This document shows, in pieces, positions 1-6,659 of a stretch of 64,000 bases of DNA (its first letter is position 1; each line of letters starts with the position of its first letter). The stretch is from Hydrocarboniphaga sp965279055 (lineage in GTDB: Bacteria; Pseudomonadota; Gammaproteobacteria; Nevskiales; Nevskiaceae). The position numbers and the translations under genes were made by a program. The stretch covers positions 496,001 to 560,000 of the forward strand of contig NZ_OZ257125.1 in NCBI RefSeq assembly GCF_965279055.1. The letters are read 5' to 3'. The notes below the pieces were generated by a model. The model was not told the DNA's origin. It was given only the letters and a program-made list of their open reading frames with translations, and ran no database searches.

Positions 1-626
1 CATAGATCGAACTGCCGGGCGTGATCCGGTTCGCCTCCCTGCAAGGCCCAGCGGCCGAGCACGCGGTGGCCGGTGTCGGCGGCCGCGCCGCCGTAGCGGC
101 TTTCGATCAGCACGAAGTCCTGCACCGTCCAGCTCAGCGGCGCGATCCGCCGGTCCGGCAGGCTGCGCTGGGCGTTGTAGACCACGCTGATGTGCGGCTC
201 CGGCCGCGTGCTGCTGGACAGGCAGGGCAGCGACGCGGTTTTCAGTGTCTCGCGCAGCGCGCGCCACAGCTGCTTCAGGCCTTCGGGCGTATCGGACGGT
301 TTCAGCCACCACGGGATCTTGGGATTCTTGGCGTAGCAGCCGGCCTGGTCGATCAGCAGCTCGAACGGCGCCGCCTTGATCTGGGCGGCCGCCTGGATCG
401 CGCGTTGCGCCAGCGCGTCGGGCGCCTGGTGGAAAACGCCGACCACCGGCAGGCTCAGGTGATAACGCTCCGGCCGCACCCAGGGGCTGGGCGTCGGGTG
501 CTGCTGCTTGAGCGCGGCGGCGCGCTCGGCGAGCTGCTCGCGGATCACCGGCTCGGGCGACAGCGCAAAGAACAGCGACCAGGTTTCGCTCAAGTTTCGG
601 TTCCTCAGGGCATCGCCACGATTCAT
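1..626 (-). CDS. thpR: RNA 2',3'-cyclic phosphodiesterase (2'-5' RNA ligase family), 3' end outside window
   Basis: This reading frame starts at ATG 626 on the minus strand and is still open at base 1, so about 208 residues are visible and the C-terminus is missing. Two H-x-S/T-x motifs define the 2H phosphoesterase fold: YHLSL near residue 55 and PHISV near residue 145. The spacing between them is right for the 2'-5' RNA ligase/ThpR family. Such enzymes open 2',3'-cyclic phosphates on RNA ends and are cytosolic. The segment between the motifs is Trp/Lys-rich (KIPWWLK), as in ThpR proteins. The gene is divergent from the radical SAM gene at 795. The physiological substrate cannot be told from sequence. 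Confidence 0.85.
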   Translation of the reverse strand, partial: MNRGDALRNRNLSETWSLFFALSPEPVIREQLAERAAALKQQHPTPSPWVRPERYHLSLPVVGVFHQAPDALAQRAIQAAAQIKAAPFELLIDQAGCYAKNPKIPWWLKPSDTPEGLKQLWRALRETLKTASLPCLSSSTRPEPHISVVYNAQRSLPDRRIAPLSWTVQDFVLIESRYGGAAADTGHRVLGRWALQGGEPDHARQFDL

Positions 627-794
627 GTCGGTTGCGGCCCGGCCGCGTTGGCGACACGTACGGTGTAGGCAATTGTTGCAAAGCCGGCGCCGGCCTGGGC
701 AACATGGTTCGAGTTTCAGGTCGGCCGCCAGCCGTCTGCAAGAACCGCGCGCCGCCGGCGTTCGCACACGCCGCAAACCGGGGCATCGCTGCCG

Positions 795-2468
795 ATGATC
801 GCCAACACCCGCCACCCGGCCGCCGCCGCGGCGCTGGTCCCGCCGCCCGCAACGCGGCCGCTGTCGATCTGCCTGATCAATCCGCGCTTCGAGCCTTCAC
901 ATTTCGGCAACGAGCACGCGCTGGCGCTGCATCCCGGCGACAAGCGCTGCCAGATGATCACCGGTGCGCTGCCGACGCTGGCCGGCCTGGTGCCGGACGG
1001 TCACCATGTCGAGCTGCTGGACGAGAACGTCGAGCCGATCGACTTCGATGCGCTGGCGCGCTTCGACGTGATCGGCGTCACCGGCATGATCGTGCAGCGC
1101 GCGCGCATGCAGCAGATCCTGCTGCGGCTGCAGTCGGTACCGGCGCTGATCGCGGTCGGCGGGCCTTACATCAGTGTCGAGGAGACCTTCTTCGACGGCC
1201 TCTGCGACGTGCGTTTCGTCGGCGAGGCCGAAACCACCTGGCCGCAGTTCCTGCGCGATCTTGCGGCCGGGCGGCCGACCCTGGCGCGCTACGAGCAGCT
1301 CGAGCGCACCGACATGAGTACCCTGCCGCTGCCGCGCTTCGACCTGGTCAAGTCGCAGCACTATCTGATGGCGCCGCTGCAGTTTTCGCGCGGCTGCCCG
1401 TTCCTGTGCGAGTTCTGCGACATTATCGTGATCTTCGGCCGCAAGCCGCGGCTGAAGACCGCCGAGCAGGTGATCGCCGAACTTGAGGCGATCAAAAAGG
1501 CCGGTTTCAAGCTGTGTTTCGTCGTCGACGACAACTTCATCGGCAACAAGGTCGAGGCCAAGAAGCTGCTGCCGCGAGTGATCCAGTGGCAGCGCGACAA
1601 CGCCTATCCGCTGATCCTGAGTACCGAGGCCAGCATCAATCTCGGCGACGATGCCGAGTTGCTGGAGCTGATGGTCCAGGCCAACTTCCGGCACGTGTTC
1701 ATCGGTATCGAATCGCCGCGCGCCGAATCGCTGAAAGAGATGCGCAAGACCCACAATCTGCGCGGTGACTCGATGCTGGACAAGCTGCGCCGCGTGCGCG
1801 ACGCCGGCCTGGTGATCGAGGGCGGCTTCATGGTCGGCTTCGACAACGACGACGCCGCGATCTTCGACGAGCAGTTCGAGTTCATCCAGCTCAGCGGCAT
1901 CGGCCTGGCGCTGGTCAGCAAGCTGACGCCGATCCCGAGCACGCCGCTGTACGCGCGGCTCAAGGCCGAAGGCCGGCTCGATTTCTCCGATCCGGAATGC
2001 CTGTTCCTGCCCAAGCAGATGACGCGCGACCAGCTCAAGCAGGGCCAGCGCGAGCTGATCCGCCGGCTGGCCGAGCCCGAGAATTTCTTCGGCCGGGTGA
2101 TCGCGGGCTACAGCGAATCGGGCAAATTCCGCCGCCATCGCGCGCAAATGTCGGCGCAGATGCCGGCCGCCTCGCTGCGCCAGCGGCTGTCGCAGGCGGT
2201 CGGCGTGCTGATCACGCTGAGCCGGCTGGCGCGGGTACTGGCAGCGCATCGACTGCTGCGCCGCTTCGCCATGACCTATGTCGGCCTGTACCGCGGCCAG
2301 CGTCGCCAGCTTGGCAAACAGGCGATCGGCCTGGGTGGCTTCGTCGGTCTGTGCGCGCTGCACTGGCATCACTACCGCGTCGCGCACGACGCCGTCGATC
2401 ACTGGGGCGCGGCGCTGCCGCGTGAAGCGCTGCCGATGCCAGCCGAGGAGCGGCGTCAGGCTGCCTAA
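795..2468 (+). CDS. B12-binding-domain radical SAM protein with DUF4070-like C-terminus
   Basis: A 557-residue protein. Residues about 22-160 form a Rossmann-like cobalamin-binding-type domain (SICLINPR, then VGGPYIS). The radical SAM core follows, with the cluster cysteines C201, C205 and C208 in RGCPFLCEFCDI (CX3CX2C). The C-terminal third carries the DUF4070-type region seen in HpnP-like methylases and related enzymes. These proteins usually methylate or rearrange unactivated carbons. HpnP (hopanoid 2-methylase) is one member, but no hopanoid gene is nearby, so the substrate is unassigned. The gene is single and ends exactly where the palindromic element at 2465 begins; its TAA stop is part of that element. 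Confidence 0.85.
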   Translation: MIANTRHPAAAAALVPPPATRPLSICLINPRFEPSHFGNEHALALHPGDKRCQMITGALPTLAGLVPDGHHVELLDENVEPIDFDALARFDVIGVTGMIVQRARMQQILLRLQSVPALIAVGGPYISVEETFFDGLCDVRFVGEAETTWPQFLRDLAAGRPTLARYEQLERTDMSTLPLPRFDLVKSQHYLMAPLQFSRGCPFLCEFCDIIVIFGRKPRLKTAEQVIAELEAIKKAGFKLCFVVDDNFIGNKVEAKKLLPRVIQWQRDNAYPLILSTEASINLGDDAELLELMVQANFRHVFIGIESPRAESLKEMRKTHNLRGDSMLDKLRRVRDAGLVIEGGFMVGFDNDDAAIFDEQFEFIQLSGIGLALVSKLTPIPSTPLYARLKAEGRLDFSDPECLFLPKQMTRDQLKQGQRELIRRLAEPENFFGRVIAGYSESGKFRRHRAQMSAQMPAASLRQRLSQAVGVLITLSRLARVLAAHRLLRRFAMTYVGLYRGQRRQLGKQAIGLGGFVGLCALHWHHYRVAHDAVDHWGAALPREALPMPAEERRQAA

Positions 2469-2739
2469 GGAACCTCTGATGAAGTCCTGCGCGCCCGCGT
2501 TGCCCCGGAAATGTCGCCAGGCCAGGCGCGGGCTGCGCCGTTTGGTGATTCCAAACAAGCGGCCCGCAACGCCGCATGGCGGCGTTTCCGGGGCAACCCG
2601 AAGGGCGGTGGCCGAAAGGGGCGCATTGCGGCGTCTCTCCTTCCTCATGTACGTCCGGTACATTTCGTCAGTCGTTCCTTGCACTGCGCCCCTTTCGGTC
2701 ACCGCGCGGACGTGCAGGGCTTCATCAGAGGTTCCTTAG
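2465..2739. repeat. Large cloverleaf-like inverted-repeat element, copy A
   Basis: The ends are a 26-bp inverted repeat: CTAAGGAACCTCTGATGAAG at 2465 pairs with CTTCATCAGAGGTTCCTTAG ending at 2739, with one G-T wobble. Inside are two further stems. One joins GTTGCCCCGGAAA (about 2499) to TTTCCGGGGCAAC (about 2585). The other joins GGTGGCCGAAAGGGGCGCA (about 2608) to TGCGCCCCTTTCGGTCACC (about 2685). The second stem encloses a small hairpin, TGTAC-GTCCG-GTACA. The element fills the space between two convergent genes, and its terminal TAA supplies the stop codon of both. A related copy lies at 51811-51992. It carries no transposase, so it is a MITE-like or structured-RNA repeat. Confidence 0.85.
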
Positions 2740-3212
2740 TTACCCAGGCGTTGCAGCAGCCCGAGCAGTACCTGTCGCGCCGCGGCCTCGCGGATCGCTT
2801 CGCGATCGCCGCCGAACAGGCAGCGTTGGGTGCTGGCTGGCTCGCCGCGACGCGCCCATCCCAGCCACACCGTGCCGACCGGCTTGTCGGCGCTGCCGCC
2901 GCCGGGGCCGGCGACGCCGCTGACCGACAGCGCCCAGTCCACCGGCGCCCTGGCGAGCAGGCCGGTGGCCATCGCCGCGACACATTCGCCGCTGACCGCG
3001 CCGTGTTCGCGGAACACCGTCTCGGGCACGCCGAGCAGTTCGTGCTTGGCCTGGTTGGTATAAGTGATCAGGCCGCGCTCGAACCAGGCGGAGCTGCCGG
3101 CCCGGTCGGTCAGCAGCTTGGCGACCAGGCCGCCGGTGCAGGATTCGGCCGTTGCCAGCAGCTGGCCACGCGAAATCAGCATTTCCGCAATCTGCTGGAC
3201 TATGCTCGGCAT
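2736..3212 (-). CDS. pncC: Nicotinamide-nucleotide amidohydrolase (CinA C-terminal domain family)
   Basis: A 158-residue protein matching the stand-alone CinA C-terminal domain. It hydrolyses nicotinamide mononucleotide to nicotinate mononucleotide, recycling the NMN released by NAD-dependent DNA ligase. Visible hallmarks are TAESCTGG near residue 22, the SGVAGPGG loop near residue 95 and GTVWLGW. I placed the start at ATG 3212 (MPSIVQQI). An in-frame upstream ATG at 3278 would add 22 residues not typical of the family. The stop codon overlaps the end of the inverted-repeat element at 2465-2739. The N-terminal molybdopterin-binding-like half of full CinA is absent, as in many gammaproteobacteria. 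Confidence 0.9.
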   Translation of the reverse strand: MPSIVQQIAEMLISRGQLLATAESCTGGLVAKLLTDRAGSSAWFERGLITYTNQAKHELLGVPETVFREHGAVSGECVAAMATGLLARAPVDWALSVSGVAGPGGGSADKPVGTVWLGWARRGEPASTQRCLFGGDREAIREAAARQVLLGLLQRLGN

Positions 3213-3420
3213 ATCGGAGGGTGGCACAGGAGACTCCGGTTCAAAAAAGCGGTGATTAGATAAATTAACCCCAGTCACATCGACTGGCTCGGCTTTTGCG
3301 TTTCAAGCGGTATCGCGACACGCTGGCGAACGGTGGCCTCGTCCTCAAAACCGGAGGATGATGCGGGATCGTCGGTTATCCAGCGTGCAACTCCTAATAA
3401 TAGATAGAGAGGTCGAGGCA

Positions 3421-4080
3421 ATGGCGCCACGCCTACCGCTTCACGGCCACCGCAGTGCGTTGACGACGACGCCCGAGCGGTCACGCCAGTCTGCTCCGCG
3501 GCGTCGCAGCACTGCACGCCAGCGCCTGCCGGAGCCGCTGGTCGATGTCCTCCCTGAAGCCATTGCCGAGGCGGCCGGTACCGAAGGCGCCGCCCAGGCA
3601 CTGCGCGGCATCCTGCAGACCGCGACCGAGCTGCTCGGCGCCAGCCGCGGGTTCCTGCTGACCTGCAACGATGCCGGCGTGATGGAAGTGGCCTGCGTGC
3701 GCGACATGCGCCCGGTCGATGTCATGGACCTGGTGCTGACCCAGGCCTCGCTGGTGGTGCGCACGGTGTTGCGCGAGCGCCAGCCGGTCGCCGCCGACCA
3801 ACTGGGCCGCGCGTTCCGCTTCGAGGCCAACGCCGCGGACTCGCGCCGCGCCGCCATTTTCTGCATGCCGCTGGACCTGGGCGAGCACCGCAGCGGCCTG
3901 TTCTGCGCGCTGCGCGGAACCGACGCCGCGGTGATCGGCGGGCTCGATCTGGAGATCCTGCACGGGCTCTGCGACCAGGCCTCGCTGGTCATCGGCGCCA
4001 CCTCGGCCTGCACCGCTTTGGCGCAGCTCGAAGCCTGCATCAGGGCTGGTTCGCTGTCGCTGCCGCGCGCGTTTATTTGA
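3421..4080 (+). CDS. Stand-alone GAF-domain protein
   Basis: A 219-residue protein whose first 45 residues are Arg/Pro-rich and probably disordered. A GAF-like domain follows (about residues 55-200: LRGILQTATELLGASRGFLL, then FCMPLDLGEH). It has no transmembrane segment and no catalytic output domain. The stop codon lies 20 bp before the histidine kinase at 4101. The kinase lacks its own sensor domain, so this protein probably supplies signal input as a separate polypeptide; that is inference. ATG 3421 is preferred because a longer in-frame start at 3358 adds a low-complexity stretch. The ligand is unknown. Confidence 0.7.
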   Translation: MAPRLPLHGHRSALTTTPERSRQSAPRRRSTARQRLPEPLVDVLPEAIAEAAGTEGAAQALRGILQTATELLGASRGFLLTCNDAGVMEVACVRDMRPVDVMDLVLTQASLVVRTVLRERQPVAADQLGRAFRFEANAADSRRAAIFCMPLDLGEHRSGLFCALRGTDAAVIGGLDLEILHGLCDQASLVIGATSACTALAQLEACIRAGSLSLPRAFI

Positions 4081-4100
4081 TCGCTGGCGGTCGCCTCGCG

Positions 4101-4979
4101 ATGGACAAGCCGGTCCCGCCGCAGCCCTCGGCCCTCAGCCTGCCGGTCGACACCCGGGCCGATGCCGCCGCCGAGGACTACCGCGAGGCGGTGCTGCGAC
4201 AGGTCCGCGCGCTCACCGAAGACAACCAGCGCCTGTTCCAGTCCGCGCTGCGCAGCGAAAAACGCTTTCGCATGCTCGCCAAGGCGGTGTGGAAGATCCA
4301 GGAAGACGAGCGCCGCCGGCTTGCGCGTGAACTCCACGACGGCATCGGCCAGACCCTGACCGCGCTGGCCAACCAGCTGCAGCGCATCGCCGACGACGCG
4401 CATGCGCACGAGAACGTCGGCCTCGCCGGACGTCTCGGCGACGCGCTCGACATCACCCGCAGCGCGCTGCACGACACGCGCGAGCTGTCGCGCCTGCTGC
4501 GTCCGACCCTGCTCGACGACCTCGGCCTGGAAGTCGCGCTGCAATGGCTGACCCGCACCCTGGCCGAGCGCTGCGCGATCGCGATCGAATGCAGCTCCAC
4601 GCTGGGCGAACAGCGCCTGACCCAGGACCTGGAGACGCTGGTGTTCCGCGTCACCCAGGAAGCGCTGACCAACGTCATCCGCCACAGCAACGCGACCGAG
4701 GCACAGGTGCGGCTGACGCGCATCGGCAACCTGCTGCGGCTGCAGGTCAGCGACGACGGGCGCGGCTTCGACCCGGGCGAGCTGAACAATCCCGACAAGC
4801 TCGGCGACAGCGTCGGCGTGCGCGGCATGCGCGATCGCGCCGAGCTGTTCGGCGGCCGGCTCGAACTGAAATCCGCACCCGGCGAAGGCACCAGGGTTAC
4901 GCTGGTGGTGCCGGTGGAAGCCGGCGATGAACACACGGCAGTGGCAACGGCCGCTGCAACGAAAGCTGGAGGGCTTTGA
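4101..4979 (+). CDS. Cytosolic NarL-type sensor histidine kinase
   Basis: A 292-residue kinase of the HisKA_3 class. An N-terminal coiled-coil (about 25-70) leads into the phosphoacceptor box RRRLARELHDGIGQ, with H79 as phosphorylation site. The HATPase_c domain follows with its N box (TQEALTNVIRHS), G1 box (SDDGRGFDPG) and G2 box (GVRGMRDRAE). No membrane helix or sensory domain is present, so it is cytosolic and probably takes its signal from the GAF protein encoded just upstream. Its TGA overlaps the ATG of the response regulator (TGATG), so the two are translationally coupled. An alternative TTG start at 4077 overlaps the GAF stop codon. Confidence 0.9.
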   Translation: MDKPVPPQPSALSLPVDTRADAAAEDYREAVLRQVRALTEDNQRLFQSALRSEKRFRMLAKAVWKIQEDERRRLARELHDGIGQTLTALANQLQRIADDAHAHENVGLAGRLGDALDITRSALHDTRELSRLLRPTLLDDLGLEVALQWLTRTLAERCAIAIECSSTLGEQRLTQDLETLVFRVTQEALTNVIRHSNATEAQVRLTRIGNLLRLQVSDDGRGFDPGELNNPDKLGDSVGVRGMRDRAELFGGRLELKSAPGEGTRVTLVVPVEAGDEHTAVATAAATKAGGL

Positions 4980-5620
4980 TGGCGATTCGCCTGTTGGTCG
5001 CGGACGATCACACGATCGTGCGCCAGGGTCTGGTGTCGATGCTGGAAGAAACCGGCGAATGCGAAGTCGTCGCGCAAGCGGCCGACGGCAACGAGGCGGT
5101 CGAGCTGGCGATGAAGACCCAGCCCGACGTGGTCGTGACCGATCTGTCGATGCCGCGTCTGTCGGGCCTGGAAGTGGTCAAGCGCGTGCGCGAGAAACTG
5201 CCCAACACCAAGGCGCTGGTGCTGACCGTGCACGAGGAGGAGGAATACATCCTGCCGATCATTCGCGCCGGCGCTTCGGGCTTCTTGAACAAGGACACCT
5301 CGGTCGCCGATCTGATGACCGCGATCAAGACCATCCACTCCGGCCAGGCCTATTTCGGCCCGCGCGCGGCCAAGGCGCTGGCCGATCAGCACCAGCGTCC
5401 GCGCGAAGTCGGGCTCGACCCCTACGACACGCTGACCGCGCGTGAGCGCGAGACCTTTCACCTGGTCGTCGAAGGCAAGACCACCAAGGAAATCGCACAA
5501 ATTCTCGACATCGGCGTCAAGACCGCCGAGAACCATCGTGCCCGCATGATGGAAAAGCTCGGCCTGCGCAACACCGCCGAAGTGGTGCGTTATGCGGCGC
5601 GCAAGGGCTTGCTGTCGTAA
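4979..5620 (+). CDS. LuxR/NarL-family response regulator
   Basis: A 213-residue response regulator. The N-terminal receiver holds the acidic pair D9/D10 and the phosphoacceptor D55 (VVTDLSMPRLSG), with the conserved Thr (VLTVHEEE) and Lys (FLNKD). The C-terminal GerE/LuxR helix-turn-helix lies at about residues 145-205 (LTARERETF, then KTAENHRARMMEKL). It is the cognate partner of the kinase ending at 4979 and starts inside that gene's stop codon, behind GGAGGG at 4968-4973. Targets are not evident. The next gene, a PspB-like peptide at 5659, could be co-transcribed. Confidence 0.93.
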   Translation: MAIRLLVADDHTIVRQGLVSMLEETGECEVVAQAADGNEAVELAMKTQPDVVVTDLSMPRLSGLEVVKRVREKLPNTKALVLTVHEEEEYILPIIRAGASGFLNKDTSVADLMTAIKTIHSGQAYFGPRAAKALADQHQRPREVGLDPYDTLTARERETFHLVVEGKTTKEIAQILDIGVKTAENHRARMMEKLGLRNTAEVVRYAARKGLLS

Positions 5621-5658
5621 GCTGCGCGTTCACGTTCGGGCGCCGAGGAAACCTGCCG

Positions 5659-5904
5659 ATGAATCCTTTCGAGATGACGACAGTCATCGTCATCGCCGCG
5701 CTGATCGCCGGCGTTTTGCGCGCGCGCTACAAGCACGCGCCGGCCGCGGGCGCCGCCGGCATCAGCAATGAAACGCGCCTGCACATCGACGCGCAGGACC
5801 GCCGTATCGCACAGCTCGAGGAACGCATCAAGGCGCTCGAAGCGGTGGTGTCCGAGCCGCAGTTCCATCTGAAGCAGCAGTTCCGCGATCTGGAAGGCGG
5901 CTAG
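5659..5904 (+). CDS. Small PspB-like membrane protein
   Basis: An 81-residue protein with one N-terminal transmembrane helix (about residues 5-20, MTTVIVIAALIAGVL). A Gly/Ala hinge follows, then a charged C-terminal coiled-coil (QDRRIAQLEERIKALEAVV). The size and layout match PspB-type envelope-stress proteins, which sit in the inner membrane and help relay stress to PspA. No pspA, pspC or pspF is seen nearby, so the name marks resemblance, not function. It begins 38 bp after the response regulator and may be the last gene of that operon. Confidence 0.6.
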   Translation: MNPFEMTTVIVIAALIAGVLRARYKHAPAAGAAGISNETRLHIDAQDRRIAQLEERIKALEAVVSEPQFHLKQQFRDLEGG

Positions 5905-5919
5905 CCCGACCGTTGCTGT

Positions 5920-6001
5920 CATTCCCGCGAAAGCGGGAATCCAAGTGCGGCGCTCACGACTCCAAGATTCGCTCCAAGATTCGCGCCTGCGCGGGAATCA
6001 C
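5920..6001. repeat. dRS3-like ATTCCC/GGGAAT palindrome plus degraded half
   Basis: The 20-bp ATTCCCGCGAAAGCGGGAAT at 5921-5940 fits the ATTCCC-N8-GGGAAT form of the Neisseria dRS3 repeat, also scattered in other beta- and gammaproteobacteria. A short direct repeat (two copies of CCAAGATTCG) and a lone right half (CGCGGGAATCAC) follow. The block lies between convergent genes and could act as a terminator hairpin. Confidence 0.6.
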
Positions 6002-6010
6002 AAGCTCCAC

Positions 6011-6622
6011 TCAGTACTTCACGCTGCAGCCGTAAGGCTTGGTCACCGCCTCGGTCACCGGCTTGCCGGCGCGGGCTTCTTCGAGCGCGACTTTCACGTA
6101 GTTCTTCGAGGTCGCGATGTCGGTCGGATCGGTGCTCGGCGTGCTGTCGATCGCGCCGGCGTAAATCAGCGTGCCGGTCGGATCGATGATGAACATGTGC
6201 GGCGTGGTCTTGGCCTCGTACAGATGACCGGCCGTGCCTTTTTCGTCGAGCAGTACTGCGGTCGGCGCGGCCTTGCGCTTGTCGGTCAGCTTCAGCGCCT
6301 GCGCCGCGTCGACATGGCCTTCCTTGCCCGGCGCCGACGAGATGATCGACAGCCACACCGCGCCGTCGCGCGTCGCCTCCTTCTGCAGCTGCTGCATGTT
6401 GCCGCTGGAGTATTGCTTGCGCACGAACGGGCAATCGGCGTTGGTCCATTCCAGCACGACGAACTTGCCCTTGTAGTCGCTCAGCGAATGCGCCTGGCCG
6501 TCGGCGCCCGCGACCTGGAAATCCGGCGCCGGCTCGCCGACCTTGACCGCTGCGTAAGCCTGGTTGACGAGCAGCGCCGCGACCATCGCCGCACTGCTGC
6601 CGAGTATCTGGATCGTACGCAT
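6011..6622 (-). CDS. Exported redoxin-domain (AhpC/TlpA-like) protein
   Basis: A 203-residue protein with a signal peptide (cleavage after about residue 24, QAYA-A). The rest is a thioredoxin-fold redoxin domain beginning VGEPAPDF. It carries a single peroxidatic-type cysteine, C64 (TNADCPFVRK), not a CXXC pair. A second cysteine, C199, lies in the last five residues (YGCSVKY), suggesting a resolving role. ATG 6622 follows a clear AAGGAGG. It lies 37 bp downstream of the DsbD-like gene on the same strand, so DsbD is the likely electron donor in the periplasm. It could be a periplasmic peroxiredoxin or a thiol chaperone; the sequence does not decide. Confidence 0.8.
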   Translation of the reverse strand: MRTIQILGSSAAMVAALLVNQAYAAVKVGEPAPDFQVAGADGQAHSLSDYKGKFVVLEWTNADCPFVRKQYSSGNMQQLQKEATRDGAVWLSIISSAPGKEGHVDAAQALKLTDKRKAAPTAVLLDEKGTAGHLYEAKTTPHMFIIDPTGTLIYAGAIDSTPSTDPTDIATSKNYVKVALEEARAGKPVTEAVTKPYGCSVKY

Positions 6623-6659
6623 GAAAGCCTCCTTGGCCGAGCGAAAACTCGAAAAATAC

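Noticed and set aside
2465..2739. Small protein-coding genes within the inverted-repeat element
   Set aside because: Several short frames are open there, but they are by-products of the palindrome, differ between the two copies, and have no ribosome sites or family features.
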